Source: Bacteroidota bacterium (GTDB lineage Bacteria > Bacteroidota > Bacteroidia > Bacteroidales > CAJPTX01). From it: a stretch of 5,362 nt of DNA. Below, one piece after another: positions 1-4,350 of this stretch. The stretch lies in the NCBI GenBank assembly GCA_002748015.1, contig PDRH01000035.1, positions 1-5,362 on the forward strand, written 5' to 3'. Position 1 is the stretch's first letter. Every line of letters starts with the position of its first letter. The notes beneath the pieces were generated by a model that saw nothing but the letters and a program-made list of their open reading frames with translations, was not told the DNA's origin and did not search any database. Made by a program: the position numbers and the translations under genes.

Positions 1-1
1 T

Positions 2-556
2 GAGCAGGGGCACAGCGTGGACATCTACCTCTGCGATAGCGAGCTACGTGAGGGCTGGGTCAGGCGCTCGAACATCCCCTTCGACAGCATTATCCCCCCC
101 GAAGGGAAGACCCAGGGCGAAGTGCTCATGCGCTACCTCGCCTCCATGGGCCACCGCAGGGACTCCGTCGGCCTCACCTTCCTCTCCCCCGATGACCTCC
201 AGGCCATAGAGGAGGGCCGCACAGCCGTCGGCCTCAGGGGGCGCGGCCCGCTCTACACCTACATCTGGCGGCAGCTGCAGGGCATAGAGCGCGAGATGGT
301 CGACGACACGGTAGCCCCCTGCGATGCCATCCGCCTCTACCGGGGCATACGCGCTACCCTACACGATCAACCCACGCACGCCCCTGTAGGTAGCCTCTCC
401 CTCCTGATAGACCTCGCTGGCCTCGTGGGCTGGATGGCCACCCTACTACTCCTGCTTGCAAGCCTCACCCTCTCCCTGCTGCTAGCCTACCGCCGGGGCT
501 ACTGGTGGCTCGCCGAGGGTACGTGGGTCTTCTGGGTGCTGCTCATTGCGCTCTAG
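2..556 (+). CDS. C-terminal part of an O-antigen ligase (Wzy_C)-like membrane protein, 5'-truncated by the window
   Basis: The frame is open from base 2 to the TAG at 554-556, giving 184 residues. An internal GTG at 17 is not a believable start, since the frame continues to the left edge. Residues about 8-72 (IYLCDSELREGWVRRSNIPF, then LMRYLASMGHRRDSVG, then an acidic stretch ending AIEEG) match, from memory, a long non-membrane region typical of Bacteroidales O-antigen ligase family proteins. In that family the region reads like YVCE.E...WN.RS, then RYLTSKG.RKD, then a Trp-containing helix (here YIWRQL). Such proteins join or polymerise surface glycans on the periplasmic side of the inner membrane. 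A hydrophobic helix at about 133-162 and a second at about 169-184 end the protein. The segment between YIWRQL and these helices is short, and the stop falls directly after the last helix, so the C-terminus looks reduced. The coding strand is C-rich, unlike the exb genes downstream. Another polytopic membrane protein is possible. Confidence 0.55.
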   Translation, partial: EQGHSVDIYLCDSELREGWVRRSNIPFDSIIPPEGKTQGEVLMRYLASMGHRRDSVGLTFLSPDDLQAIEEGRTAVGLRGRGPLYTYIWRQLQGIEREMVDDTVAPCDAIRLYRGIRATLHDQPTHAPVGSLSLLIDLAGLVGWMATLLLLLASLTLSLLLAYRRGYWWLAEGTWVFWVLLIAL

Positions 557-560
557 CCTA

Positions 561-595
561 CCCTACCCTAGCCCCACCTACCCCGCCCTTCCCCC
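561..595 (-). other. Six C-tracts: potential G-quadruplex on the minus strand, rut-like RNA on the plus strand
   Basis: Just after the stop codon there are C-runs at 561-563, 566-568, 572-575, 581-584, 586-588 and 591-595, with gaps of 1 to 5 bases. Read on the minus strand this is six G-tracts of three to five Gs with short loops, which fits the standard G-quadruplex pattern. Read as RNA from the plus strand it is C-rich and G-poor, the composition Rho prefers. Either property could help end transcription of the upstream gene. Function is inferred; the base pattern is directly visible. Confidence 0.45.
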
Positions 596-656
596 GCAAG
601 CGAATCCCCCCTACTATTGTTAACTCACCCATCAAAACATGGGGAGACTAACCTGC

Positions 657-681
657 GCATTATACCAATTATAATGCTTTT
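657..681 (+). terminator. AT-rich hairpin followed by TTTT, possible terminator of the upstream gene
   Basis: GCATTATA (657-664) and TATAATGC (670-677) are perfect 8-base inverted repeats around the 5-base loop CCAAT, followed at once by TTTT (678-681). The stem has only two G-C pairs and the T run is short, so it would be a weak intrinsic terminator about 100 bases after the stop codon at 556. A two-fold symmetric operator is the main alternative reading. Confidence 0.35.
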
Positions 682-762
682 ATAGGCCTTTTCCACGGGA
701 AATCCACCATTTCACCCCTATACACCCGGCATACCCCCTAGGCATCATCGATTTGGAATGTA

Positions 763-822
763 TCCGCCTCAACTTCCCCTCCGTATTTCTCAGGTGAAAT
801 TCGGAGGGGCCGCCTAGGCGGA
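763..822. other. Large compound hairpin with an embedded 12-base palindrome
   Basis: CCCCTCCG (776-783) pairs with CGGAGGGG (802-809). After one T-T mismatch, ATTTC (785-789) pairs with GAAAT (796-800) around the 6-base loop TCAGGT, giving 13 base pairs. Outside this, CCGCCT (764-769) can pair with AGGCGG (816-821), extended by T763-A822. The right outer arm also lies within CCGCCTAGGCGG (810-821), a perfect palindrome, so an alternative fold exists. There is no T run, so it is not a standard terminator. A structured RNA, an attenuator or a repeat element are all possible; I do not recognise a family. Confidence 0.45.
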
Positions 823-847
823 GAGGCGATGAACCGAATGTGATATT

Positions 848-879
848 TTGACTTATTGTACAATATGATAGGATACAAT
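848..879 (+). promoter_or_regulatory. Palindrome TATTGTACAATA within a promoter-like AT-rich patch
   Basis: TATTGTACAATA at 854-865 is a perfect 12-base palindrome, the size and form of a half-turn dimer operator. It is flanked by TTGACT (848-853) and TACAAT (874-879). These resemble sigma-70 boxes, but the 20-base spacing is too long for a good one. TATTTTG (844-850) is close to, but one base shorter than, the Bacteroidota -7 pattern TAnnTTTG. A regulator-controlled promoter for the long ansA leader is plausible but not shown. Confidence 0.25.
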
Positions 880-894
880 AAAGGAAGCGTACCA

Positions 895-948
895 ATGGCG
901 ATGAAGCACCCCAGATCGACTTATTGGAGACACGCCGCATGCCTATGA
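895..948 (+). CDS. Possible 17-residue leader peptide ORF, doubtful
   Basis: An ATG at 895 opens 17 codons (MAMKHPRSTYWRHAACL) ending in TGA at 946-948. AAAGGAAG (880-887) lies at normal ribosome-binding distance, and the palindrome/promoter-like patch lies just upstream. That arrangement is why I list it. Against it: there is no run of one amino acid as in classical attenuator peptides, ORFs this short are common by chance, and 116 bases separate it from ansA. I treat it as a weak candidate only. Confidence 0.12.
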   Translation: MAMKHPRSTYWRHAACL

Positions 949-1029
949 ATGGTGAATAGGTGTAAAGCGAATTGGGCGATGCTGCGTACTACGCCCGGAG
1001 CATCCGCTGCAGTTTTCGCGCTAAATCCC

Positions 1030-1037
1030 TACCTTTG
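1030..1037 (+). promoter_or_regulatory. Bacteroidota-type -7 promoter element before ansA
   Basis: TACCTTTG matches the primary sigma consensus TAnnTTTG of Bacteroidota at every fixed position. It lies 27 bases before the ansA ATG, so transcription would start near 1043-1045 and leave a leader of about 20 bases. I see no good TTTG about 20 bases upstream (a TTTT is at 1013-1016), so the -33 half is missing or weak. The element argues for the ATG at 1065, because any longer reading would start upstream of the transcript. Confidence 0.4.
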
Positions 1038-1064
1038 CGCAACGGTAAAAATCAACCCCACGCT

Positions 1065-2096
1065 ATGAGCGCAATACTCATCATCTACACGGGTGGCACT
1101 ATCGGCATGAAGGCCAACCCCGCCACGGGCGCACTCGCCCCCTTCAACTTCGATTTGATCCAGCAGGAGGTGCCGGAGCTGCATAGCTTCGAGAGCCGGA
1201 TAGACGCCGTGTCGCTCATCCCGCTGGTGGATAGCTCGGATGCTACGCCGGCATTCTGGGAGCAGCTCGTGGTGCTCATCGAGGCGAACTACGAGGAGTA
1301 CGACGGCTTCGTCATCCTCCACGGTACGGATACCATGGCCTACACGGCGAGCGCACTGAGCTTCATGCTGCCCAACCTGCAGAAGCCGGTGATCCTGACG
1401 GGTTCGCAGCTACCCATCGGGGCGCTCCGCACGGACGGTAAGGAGAATCTGCTCTGCGCGCTGGAGATTGCCGAGAAGCAGGGGGAGGACGGCCTACCGC
1501 TCATCCCGGAGGTGGCCGTGCTCTTCGACCACAGCCTGATGCGGGGCAACCGGACGACCAAGTTCGGGGCCGAGCGCTTCGATGCCTTCCGCAGCTTCAA
1601 CTACCCACGCCTAGCCGAGGTGGGCATCCACGTGCGCTACAACCGTAAGTACATACGGGAACGGCCCACGGGGGCGCTCATCGCCGACAGGGCCTACAGC
1701 ACGCGGGTGAGCTCGCTGCGCCTCTACCCCGGCATCCGGCAGGACATGGTGGAGCGGGTGCTGACGACACCAGGACTCAAAGGCCTGGTGCTAGAGACCT
1801 TCGGGGCGGGGAATGCACCGAGCGCAAAATGGTTTCTCGACCTGCTGCAGGGCGCTGTAGAGCGAGGGGTGCTCATAGTAAACATCAGCCAATGCCCGTC
1901 AGACAGCATCTCGATGACCTCCTACGATGTGGGGCTAGGGCTGGCGCGGCTGGGCGTGGTGAGCGGGCGAGACATGACCTTCGAGGCGGCGCTGACCAAG
2001 CTGATGATGTCGCTACGCCGGGGCGGATTGGACGAGGCCAGGGCCTATTTCGGGCGGGATATTGCTGGCGAAATGACCCTAGCTATTGTAGAATGA
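1065..2096 (+). CDS. ansA: Type I L-asparaginase
   Basis: The product hydrolyses L-asparagine to aspartate and ammonia and has no signal peptide, so it should be cytoplasmic. It has 343 residues, close to the roughly 340 usual for type I enzymes. Family landmarks are clear: YTGGTIGM at 8-15 with the nucleophile candidate Thr12; DSSDATP at 56-62 for substrate binding; HGTDTMAYT at 86-94 with the Thr88-Asp89 pair; LTGSQLP at 111-117; RTDGKENL at 122-129; and RGNRTTK at 160-166 with the likely catalytic Lys166. The C-terminal domain begins near residue 210. The frame runs back to a TTG at 972, but those 31 extra codons look unlike the family, so the ATG at 1065 is chosen, supported by the -7 element at 1030-1037. 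No Shine-Dalgarno sequence precedes it, as is usual in Bacteroidota. It appears to be a single-gene unit. Glutaminase side activity cannot be judged from sequence. Confidence 0.95.
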   Translation: MSAILIIYTGGTIGMKANPATGALAPFNFDLIQQEVPELHSFESRIDAVSLIPLVDSSDATPAFWEQLVVLIEANYEEYDGFVILHGTDTMAYTASALSFMLPNLQKPVILTGSQLPIGALRTDGKENLLCALEIAEKQGEDGLPLIPEVAVLFDHSLMRGNRTTKFGAERFDAFRSFNYPRLAEVGIHVRYNRKYIRERPTGALIADRAYSTRVSSLRLYPGIRQDMVERVLTTPGLKGLVLETFGAGNAPSAKWFLDLLQGAVERGVLIVNISQCPSDSISMTSYDVGLGLARLGVVSGRDMTFEAALTKLMMSLRRGGLDEARAYFGRDIAGEMTLAIVE

Positions 2097-2127
2097 ACGA
2101 AATGTACTAAATTGCGGTCGCTTTCGG

Positions 2128-2153
2128 CAGGGGGCTAGTAGCCTTAAACCCTG
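2128..2153 (+). other. Nested hairpin downstream of ansA
   Basis: CAGGG (2128-2132) pairs with CCCTG (2149-2153), enclosing a second stem, GGCT (2133-2136) with AGCC (2140-2143), around the 3-base loop AGT. It lies 31 bases after the ansA stop and before the tRNA. There is no T run, so it may stabilise the 3' end of the message or assist factor-dependent termination rather than act as an intrinsic terminator. Confidence 0.3.
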
Positions 2154-2179
2154 ATAATCAGCGGGAAGATGCTCGAAAG

Positions 2180-2187
2180 TAGACTTG
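2180..2187 (+). promoter_or_regulatory. Candidate -7 element of the tRNA-Ser promoter
   Basis: TAGACTTG fits TAnnTTTG at all fixed positions but one and ends 8 bases before the first base of the tRNA, a sensible place for a short 5' leader. No clear TTTG is seen about 20 bases upstream, so the assignment is tentative. Confidence 0.3.
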
Positions 2188-2195
2188 TTGTTCAA

Positions 2196-2283
2196 GGAGA
2201 GGTGGCCGAGTGGTCGAAGGCGCGCGCCTGGAAAGTGCGTATACCTCAAAAGGGTATCGCGGGTTCGAATCCCGCCCTCTCCG
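2196..2283 (+). tRNA. tRNA-Ser (anticodon GGA)
   Basis: An 88-base class II tRNA. The acceptor stem pairs GGAGAGG (2196-2202) with CCTCTCC (2276-2282), all seven pairs intact, with discriminator G2283 as expected for serine. The D-arm region carries GCCGAGTGGT. The anticodon stem 2223-2227/2235-2239 encloses the loop CTGGAAA with GGA at 2230-2232, which reads UCC and UCU. The long variable arm pairs ATACC with GGTAT, which marks it as a serine-type tRNA. The T arm is GCGGG-TTCGAAT-CCCGC. The CCA end is not encoded: GCAATG follows, so CCA must be added after transcription. Confidence 0.97.
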
Positions 2284-2319
2284 CAATGGGATGTGAAAAA
2301 GAATGGCAGAGTGGCAGAC

Positions 2320-2343
2320 AAAAGGCCTTAGGGTCTTTTTTTT
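2320..2343 (+). terminator. Intrinsic terminator after tRNA-Ser
   Basis: AAAAGGCC (2320-2327) pairs with GGTCTTTT (2332-2339), including one G-T pair, around the loop TTAG. Ts run on to 2343, eight in a row (2336-2343). It should end the tRNA transcript 37 bases after the mature 3' end and separate it from exbB. Confidence 0.75.
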
Positions 2344-2400
2344 GCACCGGGTTCAAGAGTTTAGAATCATACTAGGAAACCATAATCAACCCATACGGTG

Positions 2401-3243
2401 ATGAGAAAGTTGTTGCTACTAATGCTTACGGCCGTCCTAACGATGGGGCTGGCCCTATCTGCTGTGGCCCAGGAAACACAGGACAGCGCAGGGGACGCTG
2501 CGCAAGCGCAGGTGGCGGCCGAGGGGATGGACTCATTGCAGGCCGCTGAGGCGGACTCGCTACAGGTTGCCGAAGAGGAGGGCATGATGGAAGAGGGGGC
2601 GGCGGAGGCACCGCTACACCAGCGAATCAAGACGAAGTTCATCGAGGGTGGACCGGGCTTCATGGGGGTTATCCTCTTCATCCTCATCCTGGGGTTGAGC
2701 ATCATCATCGAGCGTATCATTTACCTGAACCTGGCGAGTACGAACACGGACAAGCTGCTCGAGAAGGTGGAGAAGGCGCTGAACGAGGGGGGCGTGGAGG
2801 CTGCGAAGGAGGTCTGCCGCAATACGCGGGGGCCCGTGGCCAGCATCTTCTACCAGGGGCTGAGCCGCAACGGGCAGGGGATAGAGGCGGTGGAGAAGTC
2901 GGTGGTGGCCTACGGCAGCGTGCAGACGCAGCAGCTGGAGAGCGGGCTGACGTGGATATCGCTCTTCATCGCGCTGGCCCCGATGTTCGGCTTCATGGGG
3001 ACGGTGCTGGGGATGATTTCTGCATTTGACGCCATAGAGGTTGCGGGCGACATCGCCCCCTCGCTGGTGGCCGGGGGTATCAAGATTGCGCTTATCACGA
3101 CGGTCTTCGGCCTGATTGTGGCGGCCATCCTGCAGATATTCTACAACTACATCCTGGCGAAGATAGACAGCATCGTGATGCACATGGAGGATGCCTCCAT
3201 CACGCTTGTCGACCTGCTGGTTAACCACAAGCTTACGAAGTAG
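2401..3243 (+). CDS. exbB: ExbB/TolQ/MotA-family proton channel protein
   Basis: ExbB forms the pentameric inner-membrane channel that, with ExbD, uses proton flow to energise TonB-dependent outer-membrane transport. The 280-residue product starts with a signal-peptide-like segment (positive MRK, hydrophobic core to about residue 21, AVAQ/E possible cleavage near 24), usual for Bacteroidales ExbB. Residues 25-70 contain 13 acidic and no basic residues and two copies of DSLQ-x-AE (44-50 and 52-58). Transmembrane helices are at about 87-108, 175-197 and 213-238. The family core is intact: RGPVASIFYQGL in the cytoplasmic loop, ALAPMFGFMGTVLGM with Thr191, and GGIKIALITTVFGL with Thr223/Thr224 lining the channel. 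I chose the ATG at 2401; the adjoining in-frame GTG at 2398 would add one residue. It has no Shine-Dalgarno sequence and no clear TAnnTTTG promoter; TTTG at 2341-2344 plus TAGAAT at 2362-2367 is a weak possibility. It is the first gene of the exb cluster. Confidence 0.95.
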   Translation: MRKLLLLMLTAVLTMGLALSAVAQETQDSAGDAAQAQVAAEGMDSLQAAEADSLQVAEEEGMMEEGAAEAPLHQRIKTKFIEGGPGFMGVILFILILGLSIIIERIIYLNLASTNTDKLLEKVEKALNEGGVEAAKEVCRNTRGPVASIFYQGLSRNGQGIEAVEKSVVAYGSVQTQQLESGLTWISLFIALAPMFGFMGTVLGMISAFDAIEVAGDIAPSLVAGGIKIALITTVFGLIVAAILQIFYNYILAKIDSIVMHMEDASITLVDLLVNHKLTK

Positions 3244-3254
3244 GCCGTAAACTC

Positions 3255-3260
3255 AGGAGG
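3255..3260 (+). promoter_or_regulatory. Strong ribosome binding site of the 4-TM gene
   Basis: AGGAGG, seven bases before the ATG at 3268, matches the anti-Shine-Dalgarno sequence well. This is unusual for Bacteroidota, where most genes lack such a site. It fixes the start of this gene. Confidence 0.7.
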
Positions 3261-3267
3261 AGCCGCC

Positions 3268-3729
3268 ATGGCAAAGGTGAAGTACAAGACGATTACCCGG
3301 GGGATAATGGCCTCGCTGATGGTAGTGAGCGTTGCGATCGGCCTGTGGTTCGCTATGCAGCTCTCGGGCTCTGAGGAGCGTACTGACATGCTGGGGGCCG
3401 CAGAGCCCATGCTCGTGTGGACCTACGTACTGCTGATCGTGGCATCGGCCGTAGCGGTGGCATTCCCGGTGTACTACGTGGTGCGGAATCCCCGTCAGGC
3501 CGTGCGTGCGCTGATATTCGTTGGACTGCTCGGGGCGGTACTCGGGATCTCCTACCTGGTAGCGAGCGATGCACCCATAGCCCGCCCGGTAGGCATGATG
3601 GATCCGGCCTTTGCCGACCCATTCATTCTGAAGATGGCGGGAGCAGGGCTGATAGCGACCTATACGCTGCTGATTGTGGCGCTGCTTCTACTCTTGCTGT
3701 CCGGCGTGCGCATGCGGCGCTGGGTATAG
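3268..3729 (+). CDS. Conserved four-helix membrane protein of the ExbB-ExbD cluster, function unknown
   Basis: A 153-residue protein with no enzyme motif. I predict four transmembrane helices: about 12-32, 48-72, 79-100 and 121-147. The first loop (33-47) is acidic, with EER at 36-38; the third loop (101-120) is rich in Pro, Met and Asp. Both termini are basic (MAKVKYK; RMRRWV), suggesting cytoplasmic ends. The segment VVRNPRQAVRALIF...GISYLVASDAP resembles, from memory, NPK...FxISYALSGDE in unnamed proteins at the same place in Bacteroides exb clusters. It lies 24 bases after exbB and 24 bases before the first exbD, each junction carrying a strong ribosome binding site, so it is very likely co-translated with the motor subunits. 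A role as an accessory or assembly subunit of the ExbBD complex is inferred from position only; no biochemical function is visible. Confidence 0.85.
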   Translation: MAKVKYKTITRGIMASLMVVSVAIGLWFAMQLSGSEERTDMLGAAEPMLVWTYVLLIVASAVAVAFPVYYVVRNPRQAVRALIFVGLLGAVLGISYLVASDAPIARPVGMMDPAFADPFILKMAGAGLIATYTLLIVALLLLLLSGVRMRRWV

Positions 3730-3740
3730 CATAGCAACGA

Positions 3741-3746
3741 AGGAGG
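3741..3746 (+). promoter_or_regulatory. Strong ribosome binding site of the first exbD
   Basis: AGGAGG, preceded by another A, lies seven bases before the ATG at 3754, the same sequence and spacing as at the previous junction. It supports this start over the in-frame ATG at residue 8. Confidence 0.7.
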
Positions 3747-3753
3747 ACTTACC

Positions 3754-4344
3754 ATGGCTAGGGAGCGTCGAAAAATGGAGGAAATAAACGCCAGCTCAAT
3801 GGCGGATATAGCATTCCTCCTGCTCATTTTCTTCCTTGTAACCACCACGATGAACGTGGACCTAGGGCTACCACGCCTACTCCCCCCGATGCCGAAGAGC
3901 GACCAGAAGGACGAGATCCAGGACTACAAGGAGCGGAACGTGCTACTGGTGCGGATCAACCGCTCGGACAAGCTGCTGGTAGCCGGTCGCCCTATGGACC
4001 TGAGCGAGCTGAAGGATAAGGCCAAGGAGTTCATCGCCAACCCTCAGAATAGCGAGGAGCTACCGGAGAAGAAGATGGTGGAGGTGCCGTTGCTGGGGGA
4101 GATGCCGGTGACCAAGGGGGTAATCTCGCTGCAGAACGACAGGGCAACGACATACAAGGCCTACCTAGCCGTACAGAACGAGCTGATCGCCGCCTACAAT
4201 GAGCTGCGGAACGGCCTGGCGATGCAGCACTTCGGGCATCCCTTCGACCAGCTCGACGGGGAGGAGAAGCGGGCCATCCAGAAGGCCATCCCGCAGCGGA
4301 TATCAGAGGCCGAACCGGTAGGCGTTAAAAAGAAAGGGAGGTAG
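3754..4344 (+). CDS. exbD: ExbD/TolR-family protein, long Bacteroidales form (ExbD1)
   Basis: ExbD couples proton flow through ExbB to TonB. The 196-residue product has a short basic cytoplasmic N-terminus, then INASSMADIAFLLLIFFLVT (11-30), a single transmembrane helix carrying Asp18, the equivalent of the proton-relay Asp25 of E. coli ExbD. A periplasmic domain follows: RLLPPMPKSD, then ERNVLLVRINRSDKLLVAG (60-78), then KGVISLQNDRATTYKAYLAVQNEL (121-144), and ends QRISEAEP plus a lysine-rich tail. It is about 55 residues longer than E. coli ExbD (141). The extra length lies in the periplasmic part, including a loop at about 96-120 and the C-terminal third, and appears normal for this Bacteroidales subtype. 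It is 24 bases after the 4-TM gene and six bases before the second exbD. Its last codons contain the second exbD ribosome binding site, so translation of the pair is probably linked. Confidence 0.93.
   Translation: MARERRKMEEINASSMADIAFLLLIFFLVTTTMNVDLGLPRLLPPMPKSDQKDEIQDYKERNVLLVRINRSDKLLVAGRPMDLSELKDKAKEFIANPQNSEELPEKKMVEVPLLGEMPVTKGVISLQNDRATTYKAYLAVQNELIAAYNELRNGLAMQHFGHPFDQLDGEEKRAIQKAIPQRISEAEPVGVKKKGR
4336..4341 (+). promoter_or_regulatory. Ribosome binding site of the second exbD, inside the end of the first
   Basis: GGGAGG occupies the last two sense codons of the upstream exbD and is nine bases before the ATG at 4351. The upstream stop TAG is at 4342-4344, so ribosomes finishing the first gene end on this site, an arrangement that favours coupled translation. 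Confidence 0.6.
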
Positions 4345-4350
4345 CAGAGC

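Larger units (their letters stand above)
557..1064. other. Long gene-free spacer upstream of ansA
   Basis: About 500 bases separate the stop of the glycan-type gene from the asparaginase start. I find no recognised protein gene and no RNA family that I can name. An 86-codon reading frame on the minus strand (680-940) has no known similarity, and part of it is forced open by inverted repeats. The spacer runs from very C-rich (557-600), through AT-rich (600-690), to a region full of inverted repeats (690-822), then to a promoter-like AT-rich patch (841-880). Individual elements are listed separately. Many hairpins with no ORF would suit a small RNA, an attenuating leader, or the remains of a small mobile element. 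None of these is shown. Confidence 0.5.

Noticed and set aside
561..595. CCCTA-like repeats as a telomere-type or CRISPR-like array
   Set aside because: Only two adjoining CCCTA units are present, and there are no regular repeats with unique spacers.
680..940. 86-codon reading frame on the minus strand in the spacer before ansA
   Set aside because: It overlaps the inverted-repeat region, has no recognisable domain, an odd composition, and no believable start signal. I cannot exclude a repeat-derived hypothetical protein, but cannot support it.
972..1064. N-terminal extension of the asparaginase from a TTG at 972
   Set aside because: The 31 extra residues do not resemble the family, whose members start just before the TGGTIG motif. 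The -7 element at 1030-1037 would lie inside the extension, and the ATG at 1065 gives the usual length.
1829..2110. 93-codon plus-strand ORF overlapping the end of ansA
   Set aside because: Out-of-frame shadow of ansA, Arg/Ala/Gly-rich as expected from a GC-rich coding region read in the wrong frame.
2196..2283. tRNA gene as an integration (att) site
   Set aside because: No repeat of the tRNA 3' end is seen elsewhere in the window, and no integrase or phage gene is present.
2169..2375. 68-codon plus-strand ORF and an 80-codon minus-strand ORF over the tRNA
   Set aside because: Both run through an intact tRNA-Ser gene and its terminator. Translated tRNA sequence is a common source of false proteins.
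2614..3228. 204-codon minus-strand ORF opposite exbB
   Set aside because: His/Arg/Gln-rich antisense shadow of a clear exbB gene with no independent signals.
3417..3734. 105-codon plus-strand ORF within the 4-TM gene
   Set aside because: Out-of-frame, low-complexity Arg/Gly-rich product. The overlapping frame has the ribosome binding site, the membrane helices and the operon spacing.
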